Positions 40,719 to 43,199 of a stretch of 43,199 nucleotides of DNA are shown one piece after another. A program made the position numbers and the translations under genes. This DNA is from UMGS1387 sp045646465 (GTDB taxonomy: Bacteria > Bacillota > Clostridia > Oscillospirales > CAG-382): contig JAZRKT010000106.1 of assembly GCA_045646465.1 (NCBI GenBank), positions 1-43,199 on the forward strand, given 5' to 3'. The notes under the pieces are model-generated. The model was not told where the DNA came from. It ran no database searches and saw nothing but the letters and a program-made list of their open reading frames with translations. Numbering within the stretch: the stretch's first letter is position 1; every line of letters begins with the position of its first letter.

Positions 40719-42638
40719 TTGATTATACTTAGTGCTTCGGATGTAAGTCTTTCCTTTGGAACAGATGTCATTCTTGACAGAATATCTCTTGGTGTAAACG
40801 AAGGGGATAAGATTGGTGTTGTGGGAGTAAACGGCGCAGGAAAAAGCCTTTTTATGAAGATACTTGCAGGCAACATTCAGTCTACCGACGGAGATGTCTT
40901 TCTTGCAAAGGACAAGACAGCAGGCTATCTTGAACAGAATACGGGACTTGACTCGGACAGGGAAATGTTTGACGAAATGTGCCTTGCCTTTCCAAAGCTT
41001 GTGCAGTGGGAGAAAAGACTTGCTGAGCTAGAAAAGCTTATGAACAGCAACACCGATGAGGGTACTCATATGATGTATGCTAAGGAATACACAAGCCTTG
41101 AAGACAATTTCAAGCGCGAGGGAGGATATGAATATAAAAGTAGAATATCAAGTATGCTGACAGGCCTTGGCTTTGAAAAGCAAACTCACTCAATGCTTGT
41201 AAATACCTTGTCGGGTGGGCAGAAAACAAGACTTGCTATAGCAAGACTTCTGCTTTCTGAGCCTGATATACTTATGCTTGACGAGCCGACGAACCACCTT
41301 GATATTGAGACTGTTGAATGGCTTGAAGAATACCTTAAGAGCTATAAAAAGAGCATAATCGTTATCAGCCACGACAGATATTTTCTTGATAAAATCACAA
41401 AGAAAACCTTTGAAATTGAAAATCACGAGGGTAAGCTGTACCCCTGTGCCTATACTGAATACGTAAAGCGTAAGGAAGAAGACAGGAAAATTGACGAAAA
41501 GCACTATAATCTTCAGCAAAGGGAAATTGCACGTCTTGAAGCCTTTATTGAAAATCAGCGAAGATGGAACAGAGAGCGCAACATAATTGCTGCCGAAAGC
41601 CGTATGAAAGCAATTGACCGTATGGAAAAAATCGAAAAGCCCAAGGATTTGCCTTCAAATATCAAATTCCGCTTTGAAATGGGCGAAAACGGCAAGTGTC
41701 CCGACAAAATGCTGGAGGTCACAGGGCTGTGTAAAGGCTATCCCGGAAAACAGCTTTTTGAAAATGTTTCCTTTCTGCTTCACGGTCGGGAAAAGATGTT
41801 CATTCTTGGACAGAACGGCGTTGGAAAGTCCACAATGCTGAAAATACTGTGCGGAAAAGTGGGACAGGATTTCGGTACTTTTGAATATGCAAGGGGACTG
41901 TCAATAGGCTACTACGACCAGGAGCATCAGGGACTTGACAATTCAAATACAGTTATTGACGAGCTGTGGAACTGTTTTCCAAATAAAACACAGACCGAAA
42001 TAAGAAGCGTGCTTGCAGGTTTTCTCTTTACAAGTGAAGACGTGTTCAAAAAGATAGATGTGCTGTCCGGCGGTGAGAAGGCAAGGCTTACCTTTGCAAA
42101 ACTAATGCTTGAAAAGAGCGACCTTCTTATTCTGGATGAGCCCACAAACCACCTTGATGCACCGTCACGCGAGGTTCTTGAACAGGCTCTTGTACAGTAC
42201 GATGGCACTGTGTTATGCGTATCCCATGACCGATATTTTGTAAAAAAACTCGCTGACCGCATTTTTGAAATGAGAACCGACGGAACCTTTGATTTCAAGG
42301 GAGATTACGAAACCTTCTGCGAATATAAGGAGAAAAGAGCAGCGGGGCAGGCTAGCGAGGACGAAGCTGTAAAGCAGGTAACCGGTAATCAGTCTGACTA
42401 CGAAAAGAACAAGGAGCTGCGCAATAAAAGGAAAAATGCCGAGCGCAAGCTTGCTGAAACTGAAAAGGCAATTGCCGAGACGGAAAAGGCTGTTGAAGAC
42501 AATCTCAGGCTGCAGGAGAGGCATTCCTCTGACTATCAGAAGGTCGCCGAGCTGTTTGCCGAAGCACAGACGCTTACCGATAAGCTTGAAAAGCTGTACG
42601 AAGCATGGGAAGAGATACAGCTGTTACTTGATGAATGA
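40719..42638 (+). CDS. ABC-F family ATPase (translation factor type)
   Basis: 639 residues from TTG 40719, nine bases after AGAGGA. Two ABC domains joined by a charged linker: first Walker A GVNGAGKS near 36, signature LSGGQKTR near 163, Walker B LMLDEPTNHLDIET near 185; second Walker A GQNGVGKST near 364, signature LSGGEKAR near 448, Walker B LILDEPTNHLD near 468. The C-terminal region (about 555-639) is a lysine/glutamate-rich coiled coil. No transmembrane domain. ABC-F proteins bind the ribosomal E site and resolve stalls or protect against antibiotics; this one most resembles housekeeping members such as YdiF/YkpA, but the subfamily was not resolved. Confidence 0.95.
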   Translation: MIILSASDVSLSFGTDVILDRISLGVNEGDKIGVVGVNGAGKSLFMKILAGNIQSTDGDVFLAKDKTAGYLEQNTGLDSDREMFDEMCLAFPKLVQWEKRLAELEKLMNSNTDEGTHMMYAKEYTSLEDNFKREGGYEYKSRISSMLTGLGFEKQTHSMLVNTLSGGQKTRLAIARLLLSEPDILMLDEPTNHLDIETVEWLEEYLKSYKKSIIVISHDRYFLDKITKKTFEIENHEGKLYPCAYTEYVKRKEEDRKIDEKHYNLQQREIARLEAFIENQRRWNRERNIIAAESRMKAIDRMEKIEKPKDLPSNIKFRFEMGENGKCPDKMLEVTGLCKGYPGKQLFENVSFLLHGREKMFILGQNGVGKSTMLKILCGKVGQDFGTFEYARGLSIGYYDQEHQGLDNSNTVIDELWNCFPNKTQTEIRSVLAGFLFTSEDVFKKIDVLSGGEKARLTFAKLMLEKSDLLILDEPTNHLDAPSREVLEQALVQYDGTVLCVSHDRYFVKKLADRIFEMRTDGTFDFKGDYETFCEYKEKRAAGQASEDEAVKQVTGNQSDYEKNKELRNKRKNAERKLAETEKAIAETEKAVEDNLRLQERHSSDYQKVAELFAEAQTLTDKLEKLYEAWEEIQLLLDE

Positions 42639-42699
42639 TTAACGCAAAATCGCGTATATTGTAAAAAATGAACGAAATAACAATAATGTGCAAAATTAT

Positions 42700-42728
42700 A
42701 CAGGTGTAGAAAATTACACCTGTTTTTT
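42700..42728 (+). terminator. Terminator of the recG-uvrA-ABC-F operon
   Basis: A perfect 9-bp stem (ACAGGTGTA/TACACCTGT, 42700-42708 with 42715-42723, 6-base loop) followed by a run of six T residues (42723-42728). Confidence 0.93.
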
Positions 42729-42950
42729 GTGCAATATTTACAAAACAAAAAGGTAAAACAAAACAAAAAATCAATAGAAAATTAACTTTTTTGCAGGAAA
42801 TACTTGGGATAAATAATTTTCAGTAAAAAACGGTGTGAAAATATAATTTATAAATTTATTTATTATCAATTTGCGCAATGCGTTGAGATTGATGAAAAAT
42901 TACGTAAAATCGTTGAAGAATCGCAACAAAATGGTACTGATTTGATTATC

Positions 42951-43038
42951 ATATGTAAACTGAATGTGAAAAATATATGTAATATTACCATATGTAAATA
43001 ATTTATTAACTGTGCGGAGCGATGAAAATAATATGTAA
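42951..43038 (+). repeat. Four copies of ATATGTAA, possible operator sites
   Basis: ATATGTAA occurs at 42951-42958, 42975-42982, 42990-42997 and 43031-43038, spaced by 24, 15 and 41 bases, all just upstream of the promoter at 43092-43120. In an AT-rich region some such repeats arise by chance, but four same-strand copies in 90 bases suggests regulator binding sites. The remainder of 42640-43090 is AT-rich with no gene recognised. Confidence 0.4.
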
Positions 43039-43091
43039 AATTTTGTTTCTTCGAGACAATCAGGCGTAGCTTGCCAGACCGAAATGGACTA

Positions 43092-43120
43092 TTGACAAAG
43101 CTTTGACGTATTGATATACT
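43092..43120 (+). promoter_or_regulatory. Promoter of a gene starting at the right edge
   Basis: Perfect -35 TTGACA (43092-43097), 17-base spacer, -10 TATACT (43115-43120). About 70 bases downstream AGAAGG (43183-43188) precedes ATG 43197-43199 by eight bases, so a gene very likely begins at the last three bases of the window. Confidence 0.85.
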
Positions 43121-43199
43121 ATTCTTACGTAATTAGGCACTTTTTACCCTTTTTTAGGTGTTGTTTATGTGACGGCATTGTGAGAAGGATGTGGGGATG

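Noticed and set aside
42818..43001. Open frame with a protein-like stretch (IDEKLRKIVEES) in the AT-rich right-hand region
   Set aside because: No ATG, GTG or TTG start with a ribosome site and it ends in the ATATGTAA repeats; at most a gene remnant.
42951..43038. CRISPR-like array
   Set aside because: The repeat unit is only eight bases, spacings are irregular (24, 15, 41) and there are no cas genes.

Overview
The window reads as a stretch of a Gram-positive, Clostridia-type chromosome (probably an uncultured gut or rumen Oscillospirales/Christensenellales-like lineage; the taxon is inference). The pointers are: ribosomal protein L27 with a cleavable N-terminal extension next to its protease Prp, a lysine riboswitch, a T-box on serS, several lipobox lipoproteins, a type III glutamine synthetase, a DUF4317 protein, and promoters with -35/-10 boxes 17 bases apart. 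GTG and TTG starts are common. No rRNA, tRNA, insertion sequence, prophage or CRISPR array was seen.

Layout. 1-2230 (minus): an orphan open frame at the left edge, then dapB and dapA behind a lysine riboswitch and a strong promoter. 2370-13850 (plus): prmA, rsmE, a membrane protein, a PucR/CdaR-type regulator, ftsE, ftsX, an EnvC-like M23 hydrolase and an S41 protease; then rlmB and a large membrane protein that looks like a catalytically dead P-type ATPase. 13850-18300 (minus): a TIM-barrel epimerase-like gene, the rplU-prp-rpmA group and obgE, and a lipoprotein. 18470-22650 (minus): a lipoprotein, an RlmI-type methyltransferase and glnN. 22700-30140 (plus): T-box-controlled serS, nadA, a lipoprotein with a duplicated domain, a glycosidase-like protein and a diiron ferritin-like protein. 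30457-35539 (minus): DUF4317 protein, flavodoxin, CrtO-like membrane protein, RlmD-type methyltransferase and a parvulin lipoprotein. 35744-42638 (plus): recG, uvrA and an ABC-F ATPase, then an AT-rich edge with a promoter for a gene beginning at the last bases.

Most of the window is housekeeping: lysine synthesis, translation and rRNA/ribosomal-protein modification (PrmA, RsmE, RlmB, RlmI, RlmD, Obg, L21, L27, SerRS), division-coupled wall hydrolysis (FtsEX plus M23), and DNA repair (RecG, UvrA).

The most novel signal is non-coding. Two intergenic regions, 16157-16411 and 24277-24574, hold diverged copies, in opposite orientation, of one roughly 255-300 base element. Its hairpins are kept by paired (compensatory) changes, which suggests a structured RNA family. 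Other points of note are the P-type ATPase pseudoenzyme (DKTGT replaced by DDTEV), an S41 protease with Cys in place of the nucleophilic Ser, a SerRS with an unusual motif 3, and a ferritin-like protein with an extra half-site.
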